Shown one piece after another: positions 20,616-31,721 of a stretch of 64,000 bases of DNA. The notes below the pieces were generated by a model. That model made no database searches and was not told the DNA's origin. It saw nothing but the letters and a program-made list of their open reading frames with translations. Origin of the DNA: Phytomonas francai (Eukaryota; Euglenozoa; Kinetoplastea; Trypanosomatida; Trypanosomatidae). Numbering within the stretch: position 1 is the first letter of the stretch; each line of letters opens with the position of its first letter. Made by a program: the position numbers and the translations under genes. The stretch spans positions 1,307,842 through 1,371,841 of the forward strand of contig MJCC01000004.1 of assembly GCA_001766655.1 (NCBI GenBank), read 5' to 3'.

Positions 20616-23600
20616 ATGCAATCCCAGCTAGCCTCGCAGTTGCAGAGGCTGCAGCCGCGTACTGTAGATGACAAACGCCTCAGGGATTCTTTTTTGTTTT
20701 CAATGGGCGATGCCAAGACCTTCTCACGTGAGCAAGTCCTTCAGCTTGCTGCAAGTGGTTTACAAGTGCTTATTTCCATTGATAATCGCTTTCATACCTT
20801 CTTGGAAGATCTTTTTAATCCCCAAAAAACACGCCGAGAGCGCAGGTTACTTCATGTGGAGGAGAGTAAGGAGTTTGACTCACGTCTAGATTACTTTCTT
20901 ACGTTGCTCAGCCCTCACCTGTTTTTGACAGCCGCTCACCAAGTTTTTGAATACTTAATTCGTGTGCATGAAGTACATGTGTACAATGTGGATACTGTTC
21001 TGCGTGCTTTTCTGCCTTACCATGACCACAACATCTTTGCTAGTGCGCTTCTGCTGCTGGATCTCCGTGATACAGGTCTCGATTTTTTGTCTACCAACCA
21101 AGAACATGGCGCTCCCTTGTTGCGAGAGCATTTGATTATGGCGTGTGGGGAAAGTCGGAAAGTACTGCGATTGGTTTGCATGACGATGGCTGCACCAGTT
21201 CGTCTAGGGATCCAGCATAACGCGGCAAATGCCCTTTTCGCTAGTGTGGCGACTGCGTTGGCAACACACCCTGATGCGGAGTCAATTTGGCGTATTCTTT
21301 TACCATTTGAAGTTGAGTTCCTGACCGGCGGTGGTTCTCTTTACTCACAAGAAGGCGCTATCTTTTCCCCAACCGCTACACCTAGCCGAGAAACGATTTG
21401 CACATCCTTGTTAGTGGTTTCTGCGTGGAGCACAGAAGTTCGTTTTTCTCAACCCACAATGTCTGCTATTATGCGACTCATTACGTCGATGCTAGTTTGT
21501 AATCAAAACGTTAGTGGTGCGGCAGTGATCTCCCCTGTTCCCCTTCCGGATTTGCTCCTCCTTGTTGATGGATTACTTGAGTCTCAGAAACATGTAGCGA
21601 ATGAGATCAGCTTCACTCCACATGTAATGTTGTTGCTTGCATTGCCGTGGACGCAATGGATTCCATTATTGTCCCAAACTTTTGAGGATGCCGCCGCAAC
21701 AGGGACAACTCCTTTCGGATTCCTTTTTACACTCATCAGTCGGTTCTGTTTGGAGAGGCTTCGTGTAGCGCATTCCATTTCTTCGATTCCAGCTGACGTT
21801 CAAACTTTTCTGTTATGCGCCGCGACAGAGCTGCCATTGACTAGGAATCTAGTAAAGGAATATCTTATCACTGCCGTTTACTGTGGAAATGCCTTCAGCC
21901 TCGAAGGGGAAGGATATGATCGCAGGTTGGGCAATGAGGAAGGTGAAAGAGGTGATAATGATTCAAACGGACCCGCGAAGGACTCCGAAAAAAGGAGAAA
22001 TCTTCTTACGAAAATCATCTCCGCATTGGAGCGGCGCTATCAGTCCGTGTTTGATTCCACACTTTCAGAGGTGCTTAGTGATCCCAATATGACTGAGGCT
22101 TCCGTAAGATTCCTGACAGCACATCTTGGTGGTGCACGTTATCAAATGGTACATTTGGGCAGAACTTGCGCATGTGACGAAATTCCAGAAAGCCTTCCAA
22201 TATTTGCTTGTCTGCTACATCCTCTTCCGGAAGTTCGAAAAATTGCTGCAGGAGTTGTTGATGGTATGACTACGGAGCAACTTTGCTCTACGAGATTTGG
22301 CGAGATTTCTGATGAAGGGGACACTGACAGTTCTCTTGTGGGATTACTGGCGCACGTTGCCGAATGCGAGTCAGATCACGGAGTTGGGGAGCGCTTTCTA
22401 AATACAGCGGGCACAATAATTGAAAAGCTAACACAGGCGTTGTATGAAGAGAATCGAGATGACAGCGCACGAAGGATAGGAGAAATTGTTTCGGATGATA
22501 AGGTTCTGTTCTACGACGTTGCTATTAAGAAACTACTGCGGTCCTTATACATCATGGCTGCACAGATTGGTATTACTCTTCAGGATGAGTACTTCAATAG
22601 GATTCTCACTCCTTTGCTGGTGCAATATTTGTTTAAGAACTCATCGGCACCAGTTTGGAAATCTACTCAAGTTGGAAAGGGAACTGTCTTCGGTATATCA
22701 GGTAAGAATGTGTCCAAACCACTGAACATCAATGCGCAGTCTCATAACTCTTCAGTATTGTACTACACCATCCTGTTATATATTTCTCTCACCTCAGCTG
22801 ACCAAATACCTATCCATCAGTCTTCCAACGAAGAAGTGGATCTTGAATTTGTTCGAGAGAAATTAGTGCGAGTTGTGGAGGTGATGCTGCTCAAATGTTT
22901 CCCGAATCTGGGATACATTCAGGGTCGGGCATTTCCTTACGGTCCTACACTGAAAAATAGCTTTATGGAGTGCAACAATGAAGAAGCAATGAGCAGCAAA
23001 GGACAGATCCGTGAGGTGAAAGAGATATTGGCAGTACTTGAAACCCCAGAGGTTATGAAAAGTGTCGTGGATGAAGCAACAGAGCGAGCTGAGATCACTT
23101 TCAGAGATGCTGTGTCTCTGCTTAACGATAAAGACGCGACGGCGTCGGCGGCGCGGGTAGAGATGATTGTGAACGAGTTCATTGTAGTGTCAGCTACAGG
23201 CTTGATGACAGATCTCGCTGGTGCTGCTGAAAACCTCCTTCAATTTTTTATTGGATCATCCCACCAAGTTGCTCTCAGCGCATTTAACCGAAGGGTCTTT
23301 GAACATTCTTTCAGACAGGGAGATAATGAAGCGGGCAACAACAATCAGGGCTACCTAGGCATACTTCAGCAAGTACAACGGATTAATGCGGGCCAAGACA
23401 TAATGTTGAGCGCAGGCAAGCCAGCAGTTGGAAGGAATCAGCCTCACAATTTTCTTTTGACTTCCTGTCTCCCGAGCAACAACTTTACCGAGCGGTTCTC
23501 ATTGGTGCTGCAGAGGTTGACAGGAATACTTCTCAAATGTAAAAAGGCCTCGAACTTGTCGGCTTTGTGCTCGATTATGCAGCTACTCGGATACTTGAAG

Positions 23601-26600
23601 GTTCCGCTGCCTGCAATGGTGGGTCATCTGGAGGCACTTGCACCAGCCTTTTTGGCCCTGTTAAACCTGTTTATTGAACAGCGTTCGGAGACATTGGACG
23701 TATCGATGCCGACCTTATCTAATCGACTAGTTGTGGATTGGTACTCGCTTGTTAGTGATGCCGTGTTTGGTCCAGCGAGACATGCGGAGCCCTTCGACGA
23801 GACCATGCTATCAACAACTTTGGCACTAAACTCGCTAGCGGTGTGCCTTTTCTTGCCTCTTTGTGCCCCAATGTCCAAACGTGCGGCCATCTTGCAAAAA
23901 CTACAGGATACCATCATGCGTGCGACGACAGTGAAAAAACGCAAGGGAACCGTCACTGAGGAAGAGTCTTCAGCATTTCTTTTTCTAAGGGTAGCCCTTT
24001 CTAAGACATTTCTTACCAAAGAATTTAGTTTAAGTGTGACGACTCTGAGCAGTTTGGTAGAGTCAATGGCTCGAGAGGAGTCACGATTTCTTTTAACTAA
24101 TGGTGCGGCGGAGCTGGTTGGAGCTATTCTTGCAGAGATGTTGCGTGTGGAGGCGGGCCGAACAATAACAGACAGTTCTATGCAAAGGCTTCCACTCATA
24201 CCATACAGACTTGCGACAATGGTTCTTGAATTTTTTTTCGACGTTCCCTCAGTAAGCTCTATTGCAAAGGGTAAAATGACATCCAAAAAGACGTTTTCGT
24301 CATTTCCTTTTCACAAGCTTATTCCATCTGTGGAGCAGCTTATACAGGTTGGGGCCGGTATGCATCATTTGGCACAGAAAGGGAAGACGAGGAAGGGCCC
24401 CGTGGAACGTGGTGACGATAAAAAAACTGAATCTGAGTTACTACCAGAGGCCGTAGATTTCCTTGAGGCCATTTGCCGCCGCAGTGTTACTCACGTTCAG
24501 GTATACAATTCAGAAATCCTCGAAATTTCTGAGTGTGCTTTGGTGCGCCTCTGGATGCTGCTTCTGAAATACCCGTATCTGCGTATTAGAGGAAACACAG
24601 GACCCTACACAAACACCGAATTCACTTCAGTTCGACCGCTATATCAATATGCACTTACTGCTCTGTCTGTGGCACTTCAAGTTGGACTCGATGATGCCTC
24701 CTCAAACCAAGGGAATGAGCTCATTTTCACACGTAAAAAATCAGACAAAGAGTCACATTTAAAGTCTAATAAAGCTGATGAGCTTGAATCCAAGAGAAGG
24801 AAGTTTTCTGTGGACTTGGCTGCGCTTGTAGCACCAACGCTTTTTGACAATGTGCTGCACATCGGATCCGATGTGGCGCGCTTGTGTGTCGGAACGAAGG
24901 GTGGCTATGAGCGTGTTTTCTTGCCAGCACTGAAGCAGAAGATTATGGACGAGCGCTTAGAAGTTCTCTATGAGCTTCTGCAAATCCTTTTACCGTCAAC
25001 TTTTCAGAGCAGAGGCAGAGAAAACAATTGGAAAGCCCCGTCTGAATGCCTGTTAAGCAACCCGCTACATTACTCAGAGGCTATGTCAATCGTTGGATTG
25101 GTCCGGAACCAGCTTAATCAGTTGAAGGATAGCCGTTGGGCCTGCACTGAACATTGTCTGTTGCTACTGAAAATCCTCTCTACGCTATTGCAAGTGTTGC
25201 CAACCGTGCAATGCGATGATGATGCAGATGAATCACTTTTGTGTATCGTTATGGCGATCTTAGAGGAGTTCCCGCTTGATTCCATGTGGCCTCTTCTTGA
25301 GGATGACTCTCTTGCCCCCTCTGATTTGAAAGGGGCCGGAAAATTGGGCTCGGTTTTGACCCCGACGGGGGGGCGACACGCCGTAGTGAATGCATATACG
25401 CGGCAAGTACTCCTTTATTTGAAAGACCATACTACACTCTGCGTTGAGCAAAAGCATGCACTATCCGAAAACGATCCACGCGGTGTCTTCAAGGTGCGCA
25501 GCACAATCTTGAAGCAGGGTCTTGCACTCATCGTTTCTCTTTTCACATCTCATTCCTTTGCAGGAGCTCAACAAGAAAATGCGGCAGGCCAAGCCTCAAA
25601 TGAGGCTGAAGAAGCGAAAGAAGGGATTTGTGCAAAGGTGGATATTATCTCAGAGCTACTAAAGGGCTTATCACCACTGCTTGTGTCACAGCAAAAGCCT
25701 GGTGGCATAGACAATTTCGACTCAACTGGTAATAACCTGTTGAACCAGCAACACTTTTTCTTGCACATTCCACTTGTGGCTTTTTTGATCAAGCTGGAGC
25801 CTATGGAGTTCACGGAGACACTTCAGTACCGAAGTGTGATCGAGGTATGCCAACAGATCATTACCAGTTTTGACATTCACACTCAAGTTTACTGCATTTC
25901 GGAGATCATGCGGCTGGTCATGGATCCACACACGCAGCTCTCTGTCCCCGCTGCGGCTAATTCAAGTACCAAAAGTCACCTTGATGGCAAGCAGATCATG
26001 GACCACAAGGGAAACATGCAGTTTGAAGAGTCTGAGCGGAACAAACTCTTTCATTTTTTTCGAAAGATGATAAAACCCAACCAAATCATCAATCGCCAGG
26101 AGTTGCTTCTCAACGTCATCAACATTACCCTGAAGTCAAATGCTTTTTTGGAACCTTTTATTGAGCTACTATATCACTCGAGTCGTTCGAATGTCAGGGT
26201 TGGGGGCCATAACAGAGGTGCATGCAAAAGTACTGAAGGACGCCATCTTGACTGTGAATTAGATGATGTTCACGCTGCTAAAGATGCACAAACCAATCAA
26301 ACATGCACACATTTGCTAGCTTCCGCTCTCGAATTATATTCTCACTACAGTGATTTGAACCGGAGTACATCAGACAACGTCGGAAATACTACTCAGACAG
26401 GCGAAGGTGATACTTTCATAAGTGAGGAGAAGCGCTATACTATGTTGCTGGAGCTACTTGCTGCTAACACTTTAGCTTGTGTTCTCGCGAGTATCAATGA
26501 ATCAACGTTTGTCAGGTGCTTACATCAGCTACTGTCAGATGCTCGCGTTGCTATGCAGATCAAAGGCCTCGAGGTATTGTTGGATCGGCTCCACCACTCG

Positions 26601-28853
26601 TTGCCGACAGTGGAGAATATTATCAGCGATGAGGAAATGGAGCAGCGCCGAAAGGACTTACGGGATCCTAAAAAGAAGCTCACCTTAGAGGATCTGGTGC
26701 GCGTTAAGGTACGGCCGCTAACAACAAAGCGTTCCTTCACACTCTTCCCACAACTTATTACTCTTCTCAAATCATCTCTGCAAAGCTCAGCTTTATTTAC
26801 AAAGGAGGCAATTACCCAGAATTCCTGCATACAGTCGAAGCACACTATGCAAGGCGTGCTTCCGCTCTTCCTAATTTCCCAATTCAGTATATCTTGTATC
26901 GAGGAGTTGGTGCGCATTGTGGGTAGCGGTGGAAGTATGCAGGCTGAGAAGACACTGCTCAATTCTAACCGGAGTAAGCGTATGACAGAGGAGCTTCTTT
27001 CCAAGATGTTGGGTAACAAGGCCTATGTGAGGCTGGTTCACGAGTTTGTGACGAACGTGTGCGTGAATTGGATTCCAAGTGTGGCCCAAAATCTTCGTTC
27101 AGTTTTAAATGCCACCGGTGCTGTCGCTTCTCAAGGAAACAATTCACCCACACAAGAGCTTTATCAGCTACGAGCCACCTGTGAGGAGGGTTTACTGGAG
27201 ACCCTGTCCTTGTTGCTCACCAGCCTTGGCACGGTAATTCAGGTCATGGGAGTTGCTTGCACCTCAACTCATTGCATTGAAATACTGGAGGCCGTGACCT
27301 CGATCCTCGTGTACCAGGTGGTGGACCTTCCGCTTGTTATTGCTCGCTCTGTAGCAGGATCGCTGCTTCGGTATACGACGCTTTCATGCTTGGTTCGTTG
27401 CTTTCCATTGTGTTGGCAAATGTGCCAACCTTATCTTCCCCGGATGATATTTGCGGCAACACACCTCACTAACTGCGATGACGCAGAGACGAATTATTTG
27501 TGTAACGAAGTGTTGGCGGTGCTGGAGGCACTCGTGGAGCCACAGCTCTTTTTGGAGGCCTGCACAACATGTTTACAGGGATTCCCCTACGATCGCAATT
27601 TGAACATCTCAATTTCTGAAACCTCCAACGCTGATGATGACTCTCCCAGTGCCCACAAACAGATCTTGTTATCGTCCTCCTCAACTGTAGTGAGCACAGG
27701 CTCGTTGGAGTGGCATACAAACGAGAAGGTATCTCTGCCAAGTCTTCACTGTATTTTACGGGTGCTCCCTAGCACGCATTCTTACCACATGTTATTTACC
27801 AGAGTGGAGAGCCGTGCACGAAGTATGCGGAAGGAAGAGCTGATGCACATGAGTTCTCTGATGAATGGTACGAATATGCAAAGGAACTTTTGGCTAGCTA
27901 CTTTTCAATCTCTTGCGGCAGGATTCGTCTTCCCACCTCACGATACTATCAAACCTGTGCTAGAGGCCTTCACAGCTTTCTTCTTAAAGTTTAAGGCAAC
28001 CCGTTGCGCGAAGTTTCTACGCATGGTAACGGAATGGGCTTTTGGCAGTGATTTAGATTCGTTCATGAAGTCGAGTATAGCTGCAGACTCGGGAATGGGT
28101 GCAGACAATGTGACCGATGAAATAGTTGACGAAAATACCAATGAAAAGTCAATTTCGCGCACGATGTTGCACAGATGGCTGCTTTTTTTCACCTTGTTAA
28201 ACCATCAACTCGAGTTACTCGGGTCGATCATGGAGTTTGGCTACGGTGTTGTTCTTCCTTGCATCGTGGTAACGCTAAGTAAGTACTGCTCGACCAGTGG
28301 GATGACACGGAAGTCAATGTCATCTCTGATTAGCTTGCTGTTAGAAAGTGTACTCGATAGTGTGCGTCGCATGTCTCTTGCACAAACTCCAGGTCCGAAC
28401 TATGACTACAGCATACCCTTGGACATCTATTTTGCCAATATAGAGGTATTTAATAGCCTTATGCCAGTGCTAGTTCACCAGCTCACAAACTTGGAGTACC
28501 TTGCAGATGATGTGCATAGCTTCACTTACCGAGCGCAACACGCGGTTATTCCCGCTATACGCGCTTTCTTTGCCTGTTTAAATTCCAATAAGCTTCAAAG
28601 TAAGACGCAGGCAGAGCTGGTACGAGGGCTGCGCCACCCCAACCGGCATGTGCGCCGCATGTCAGTCGTGTGTTTGGATGGCATTTACGCGGACGGTGGT
28701 GAGGAGTTGGCCTCACGTTTAATGGCTGAGATGTTACCCACAGTGTTGGAGCTCACTGAGGATCGTGACGACACTATTGTAGAGGAGGTTCGAAAGTTGT
28801 GCACAAATTTGTCCCATATGACAGGAAGTGATGTGCTTCATGCGATGAGATGA
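20616..28853 (+). CDS. UTP10: UTP10/HEATR1 homologue, U3 processome HEAT-repeat protein
   Basis: 2,745 residues from ATG 20,616, close to or longer than the yeast and human proteins. The N-terminus matches the UTP10 pattern: SQLASQLQRL, a DNRF..FL..LF segment near residue 75, and a LLSPHLFLTAAHQVFEYLIR stretch followed by an HVYN motif. The body is a solenoid of helical HEAT-type repeats. Near residue 2,480 a segment FLRMVTEWAFG, with HRWLLFFTLLNHQLELL further on, fits the BP28CT domain, and the last 80 residues (LRHPNRHVRRMSVVCL and following) are a canonical HEAT pair as in yeast Utp10. UTP10 is part of the t-UTP/UTPA module that binds pre-rRNA early, so the protein is nucleolar and works in 18S rRNA maturation. 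Acidic and Lys-rich loops between repeats account for the extra length. It is the largest gene in the window. Confidence 0.9.
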   Translation: MQSQLASQLQRLQPRTVDDKRLRDSFLFSMGDAKTFSREQVLQLAASGLQVLISIDNRFHTFLEDLFNPQKTRRERRLLHVEESKEFDSRLDYFLTLLSPHLFLTAAHQVFEYLIRVHEVHVYNVDTVLRAFLPYHDHNIFASALLLLDLRDTGLDFLSTNQEHGAPLLREHLIMACGESRKVLRLVCMTMAAPVRLGIQHNAANALFASVATALATHPDAESIWRILLPFEVEFLTGGGSLYSQEGAIFSPTATPSRETICTSLLVVSAWSTEVRFSQPTMSAIMRLITSMLVCNQNVSGAAVISPVPLPDLLLLVDGLLESQKHVANEISFTPHVMLLLALPWTQWIPLLSQTFEDAAATGTTPFGFLFTLISRFCLERLRVAHSISSIPADVQTFLLCAATELPLTRNLVKEYLITAVYCGNAFSLEGEGYDRRLGNEEGERGDNDSNGPAKDSEKRRNLLTKIISALERRYQSVFDSTLSEVLSDPNMTEASVRFLTAHLGGARYQMVHLGRTCACDEIPESLPIFACLLHPLPEVRKIAAGVVDGMTTEQLCSTRFGEISDEGDTDSSLVGLLAHVAECESDHGVGERFLNTAGTIIEKLTQALYEENRDDSARRIGEIVSDDKVLFYDVAIKKLLRSLYIMAAQIGITLQDEYFNRILTPLLVQYLFKNSSAPVWKSTQVGKGTVFGISGKNVSKPLNINAQSHNSSVLYYTILLYISLTSADQIPIHQSSNEEVDLEFVREKLVRVVEVMLLKCFPNLGYIQGRAFPYGPTLKNSFMECNNEEAMSSKGQIREVKEILAVLETPEVMKSVVDEATERAEITFRDAVSLLNDKDATASAARVEMIVNEFIVVSATGLMTDLAGAAENLLQFFIGSSHQVALSAFNRRVFEHSFRQGDNEAGNNNQGYLGILQQVQRINAGQDIMLSAGKPAVGRNQPHNFLLTSCLPSNNFTERFSLVLQRLTGILLKCKKASNLSALCSIMQLLGYLKVPLPAMVGHLEALAPAFLALLNLFIEQRSETLDVSMPTLSNRLVVDWYSLVSDAVFGPARHAEPFDETMLSTTLALNSLAVCLFLPLCAPMSKRAAILQKLQDTIMRATTVKKRKGTVTEEESSAFLFLRVALSKTFLTKEFSLSVTTLSSLVESMAREESRFLLTNGAAELVGAILAEMLRVEAGRTITDSSMQRLPLIPYRLATMVLEFFFDVPSVSSIAKGKMTSKKTFSSFPFHKLIPSVEQLIQVGAGMHHLAQKGKTRKGPVERGDDKKTESELLPEAVDFLEAICRRSVTHVQVYNSEILEISECALVRLWMLLLKYPYLRIRGNTGPYTNTEFTSVRPLYQYALTALSVALQVGLDDASSNQGNELIFTRKKSDKESHLKSNKADELESKRRKFSVDLAALVAPTLFDNVLHIGSDVARLCVGTKGGYERVFLPALKQKIMDERLEVLYELLQILLPSTFQSRGRENNWKAPSECLLSNPLHYSEAMSIVGLVRNQLNQLKDSRWACTEHCLLLLKILSTLLQVLPTVQCDDDADESLLCIVMAILEEFPLDSMWPLLEDDSLAPSDLKGAGKLGSVLTPTGGRHAVVNAYTRQVLLYLKDHTTLCVEQKHALSENDPRGVFKVRSTILKQGLALIVSLFTSHSFAGAQQENAAGQASNEAEEAKEGICAKVDIISELLKGLSPLLVSQQKPGGIDNFDSTGNNLLNQQHFFLHIPLVAFLIKLEPMEFTETLQYRSVIEVCQQIITSFDIHTQVYCISEIMRLVMDPHTQLSVPAAANSSTKSHLDGKQIMDHKGNMQFEESERNKLFHFFRKMIKPNQIINRQELLLNVINITLKSNAFLEPFIELLYHSSRSNVRVGGHNRGACKSTEGRHLDCELDDVHAAKDAQTNQTCTHLLASALELYSHYSDLNRSTSDNVGNTTQTGEGDTFISEEKRYTMLLELLAANTLACVLASINESTFVRCLHQLLSDARVAMQIKGLEVLLDRLHHSLPTVENIISDEEMEQRRKDLRDPKKKLTLEDLVRVKVRPLTTKRSFTLFPQLITLLKSSLQSSALFTKEAITQNSCIQSKHTMQGVLPLFLISQFSISCIEELVRIVGSGGSMQAEKTLLNSNRSKRMTEELLSKMLGNKAYVRLVHEFVTNVCVNWIPSVAQNLRSVLNATGAVASQGNNSPTQELYQLRATCEEGLLETLSLLLTSLGTVIQVMGVACTSTHCIEILEAVTSILVYQVVDLPLVIARSVAGSLLRYTTLSCLVRCFPLCWQMCQPYLPRMIFAATHLTNCDDAETNYLCNEVLAVLEALVEPQLFLEACTTCLQGFPYDRNLNISISETSNADDDSPSAHKQILLSSSSTVVSTGSLEWHTNEKVSLPSLHCILRVLPSTHSYHMLFTRVESRARSMRKEELMHMSSLMNGTNMQRNFWLATFQSLAAGFVFPPHDTIKPVLEAFTAFFLKFKATRCAKFLRMVTEWAFGSDLDSFMKSSIAADSGMGADNVTDEIVDENTNEKSISRTMLHRWLLFFTLLNHQLELLGSIMEFGYGVVLPCIVVTLSKYCSTSGMTRKSMSSLISLLLESVLDSVRRMSLAQTPGPNYDYSIPLDIYFANIEVFNSLMPVLVHQLTNLEYLADDVHSFTYRAQHAVIPAIRAFFACLNSNKLQSKTQAELVRGLRHPNRHVRRMSVVCLDGIYADGGEELASRLMAEMLPTVLELTEDRDDTIVEEVRKLCTNLSHMTGSDVLHAMR

Positions 28854-29250
28854 TAAACATACGAAGCACAAATAACACGCACGAATGAAATAAGTTTAAC
28901 AGATTTCTTAAAAAAATTTAACGGCGTTTAATTTTTGTCCTTTTATAACCTTTAAAGTAATGGATTAATCGATAAATGAATTTATATGAAAAATAGATCA
29001 GTTTTATTAAAGTGTGCTATTAAAACCTGGGGTATTTTGAATAGTTTCCGAATTTCAAGTTTGTGTCTTAACGTATGCCTTCAGTTTAAGTTTGCAATTT
29101 CCCTTTATCTCTTTCGTTGTGAAAAATTAGGCATAAAGTACCGGCCCTGTGGGAAACAAGATAGCCTTCAAAGGTGAATACATCAAAGACTTGGAAATAA
29201 TACACTTTCCACTATTAGTTTAGTAGGTTTCTGCGGAAAAAAATAGAAAC
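28854..29250. other. AT-rich intergenic region
   Basis: 397 bp with no supported gene. A 63-codon open frame starting at 28,986 has no recognisable features. Confidence 0.55.
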
Positions 29251-31155
29251 ATGAGTTCGTCTTCTGGTGGTAGCTTGAGTACAGAACCGTGGCATGTATC
29301 GGAAGACACGCACATCGCCACCCTTACATGCCCCTTTTGTGGGAAGTGTTTCACTGGAAACCGAAGTTACAGCGGCGTCCACAGCAACTATCGTCGACAT
29401 CTTCTCACCCATACCCATGAACGACCGTACAAGTGCCGTTACTGTGGTGCAGGATTCACCACCAAACCTAACATGCGACGACATGTTCGGTTTGTGCATC
29501 CGCTAATGGTTGACCCTATTGACAGCCCCAAGGATGTAGGCGACTCAGCCGTCGTTGTTCCTCTTCACAGAGTTGAGAGTGCTAAGGAAGGTGATATTGG
29601 TGTGCCTAGTGAGCTGCAAAGCACATCTTTGGAGAATTGGGTGGAGCACAACCCAAACCCCGAGTTGTCAACTACAAAAGCAATCGCACAACCTCTCAGT
29701 GTGTTACCAACTTTACTGAGTCTACACCCCAGCCAACCAACACTGTCTGATCCCAATCCAACGTGTCTTTCTTCATCCCAAGACGAAGCAAATGTTGAAA
29801 ACTGTCATTATTGTTGTCGGAGTTTTTCTTGGCCAATGATCAGGCTTCTACATGAACGAAGATGCTCCCGACGTAAAGGCTTGTTAGCCTCTAAGACTAG
29901 AAATGCGACTGAAAGCACTTTTTTATCGACTCAACCTGCAGCTTGTGTTGATTCACAGGTTATCATTAACAAGGTAGAACATTGCCTAACTCATAAGGGT
30001 AGCACACCTTTCGACGTCATGTCTGAATTGTCAACACTGGACGAAAAGCCGAAGCATATCTTTGTTTGCGAGAATTGCGAACTGGAGGTGAGCAGCCGAT
30101 CAAAATTAAGGCGGCACCAGCGATATTATTGTCCTTTTCGTGATGATGCTCACGCGGATCCCCTTATGGATGTTCTTGTTGATGGTGGTGATGTTGGAAA
30201 GGTTAATCCTGGCATGGTAGGAAGTGAGAGTGAACTAGAGTGCATACACGCCCACAGACTGGCCGAAAGCATTGGTCTAAAATTTATCAATAATGCTAAT
30301 ATATCATCTTCCTCTAGTGAAAGAAACATGTATGAAGAGAGGTATGACTTCGTCTCCTCAGAAGAAAGGGATCGGTATGGTAGGGAGGGGGAACGTAGCG
30401 AGGATGAGTTCATGTGGGTGTACGTGAACAGTTGCGATGCTACCAGCTCTGTTTCTTTAAACTCTGCGCCTAAAGGCCGATCTTCTCCTGAAGGAGATGA
30501 GGAGGACAGTGGGGTTGAGAGCCAGGTCGCCGATGGGGACCTTTTAGATGATCATTTTCACCTTGATTTCAAGAGGCGACGAAGTGGAAACAAGCGAGCG
30601 CGTAGAATTCTCCTCAAACGGATCCGTGCACAACAGAGGCAACTACAAGTGGGTGGTGAAAATAACACAGGGGGAAGGGCGAATAGTCTGCATTATTCGA
30701 TTAGCGTCTGTGAGACTGATTTTGCTCAGACAGATACTTCTGCAGAAACTTGTGAATGCCATCGTAATGATTGTGCTGCCGCGTCCAACACATGTGCACA
30801 ACCGCTTCTTTTTAGTAACACATCTTTGAGGGGTTCAAATAAAAGGAGTAAACTTGCCGATACCAACAACAGAGAGATACTACGCTATAGTAGTCAAGAA
30901 GCTCCCCAAAACAGAGGTAATAGTGTGTCTGGGATACAATGGAGTATGGGGTTTAGGAGTCGGGCAGAGGCGTTAGCGGATTCTTCATCAAAAAGGTCGA
31001 CACACTATTCATATATTTGCCCCTTCGACGGATGTCTGGGGCGGTTCAGAAAGCAAAAGTATTGGCTTGCGCACGCAGCACGGCGCCATCCAATGGAGTG
31101 GGTTCAGTACCAAAAAAGACTTCGAAAAGAGGAAGATAAAAATAGAGGGATATAG
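29251..31155 (+). CDS. C2H2-type zinc-finger protein (634 aa)
   Basis: Start at ATG 29,251. Two adjacent C2H2 fingers near the N-terminus use C27, C30, H50, H54 and C62, C65, H78, H83, joined by a canonical-looking THERPYKC linker. Two further finger-like motifs of C2HC type sit near residues 185-207 and 273-295, and a last C2H2 finger (YICPFDGC to AARRHP) near 587-613. Long Ser/Asp/Glu-rich linkers separate them, with a basic RRRSGNKRARR patch near 450 that could be a nuclear signal. Tandem fingers with this linker usually bind nucleic acid, so a nuclear DNA- or RNA-binding role is likely. Classical C2H2 arrays are uncommon in trypanosomatids. No orthologue is recognised. Confidence 0.85.
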   Translation: MSSSSGGSLSTEPWHVSEDTHIATLTCPFCGKCFTGNRSYSGVHSNYRRHLLTHTHERPYKCRYCGAGFTTKPNMRRHVRFVHPLMVDPIDSPKDVGDSAVVVPLHRVESAKEGDIGVPSELQSTSLENWVEHNPNPELSTTKAIAQPLSVLPTLLSLHPSQPTLSDPNPTCLSSSQDEANVENCHYCCRSFSWPMIRLLHERRCSRRKGLLASKTRNATESTFLSTQPAACVDSQVIINKVEHCLTHKGSTPFDVMSELSTLDEKPKHIFVCENCELEVSSRSKLRRHQRYYCPFRDDAHADPLMDVLVDGGDVGKVNPGMVGSESELECIHAHRLAESIGLKFINNANISSSSSERNMYEERYDFVSSEERDRYGREGERSEDEFMWVYVNSCDATSSVSLNSAPKGRSSPEGDEEDSGVESQVADGDLLDDHFHLDFKRRRSGNKRARRILLKRIRAQQRQLQVGGENNTGGRANSLHYSISVCETDFAQTDTSAETCECHRNDCAAASNTCAQPLLFSNTSLRGSNKRSKLADTNNREILRYSSQEAPQNRGNSVSGIQWSMGFRSRAEALADSSSKRSTHYSYICPFDGCLGRFRKQKYWLAHAARRHPMEWVQYQKRLRKEEDKNRGI

Positions 31156-31721
31156 TAGAGAAGGAAAATTCTATTCATATTTTCTCCTATTCTGCTTTCC
31201 TCACTTTTTTTCCCCCATTTCATTCATACAGCGGAATGAAGTACTGGAATACTTAATCACTTATCCACCAAACTAATGAATACATTAAAGGAGGTAGGAA
31301 AACCTCTCGTAGCTCTCGTAAACCATGCCTTTCGTAATTTTTAAGGAAGACCCACTTTCTAAGACGAAAGGTATCCCTAATGAGATGTTTTTGAATTTAT
31401 CATTCTCCCAAAAAGAACAACAATAACGATGACTCTTTTTTTTTTGCACGCATCTCTAAATGTGGACCAACGCGGTGACACGCTGTTCTATAATAATATG
31501 CGTATTTATCAGCATAAAAAAAAATAAAAATTTTATGCTAGCACATTGTGTTACAGATTGCTAAGATTCCTAGGAGCGTATGAATTTTTTTTCCTTTATT
31601 ACAATAATAATAATGATAATTATTGTTAGGTATATCTCATATAGAAATTGAGTCTTTGTGGTTCCAGACCACGAAAACAAGACTGATACGAACATAATAT
31701 ATTTTTTTACTGCGGGAATAA
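31156..31721. other. AT-rich intergenic region
   Basis: 566 bp with several poly-A and poly-T runs. No gene or RNA candidate was seen. Confidence 0.55.
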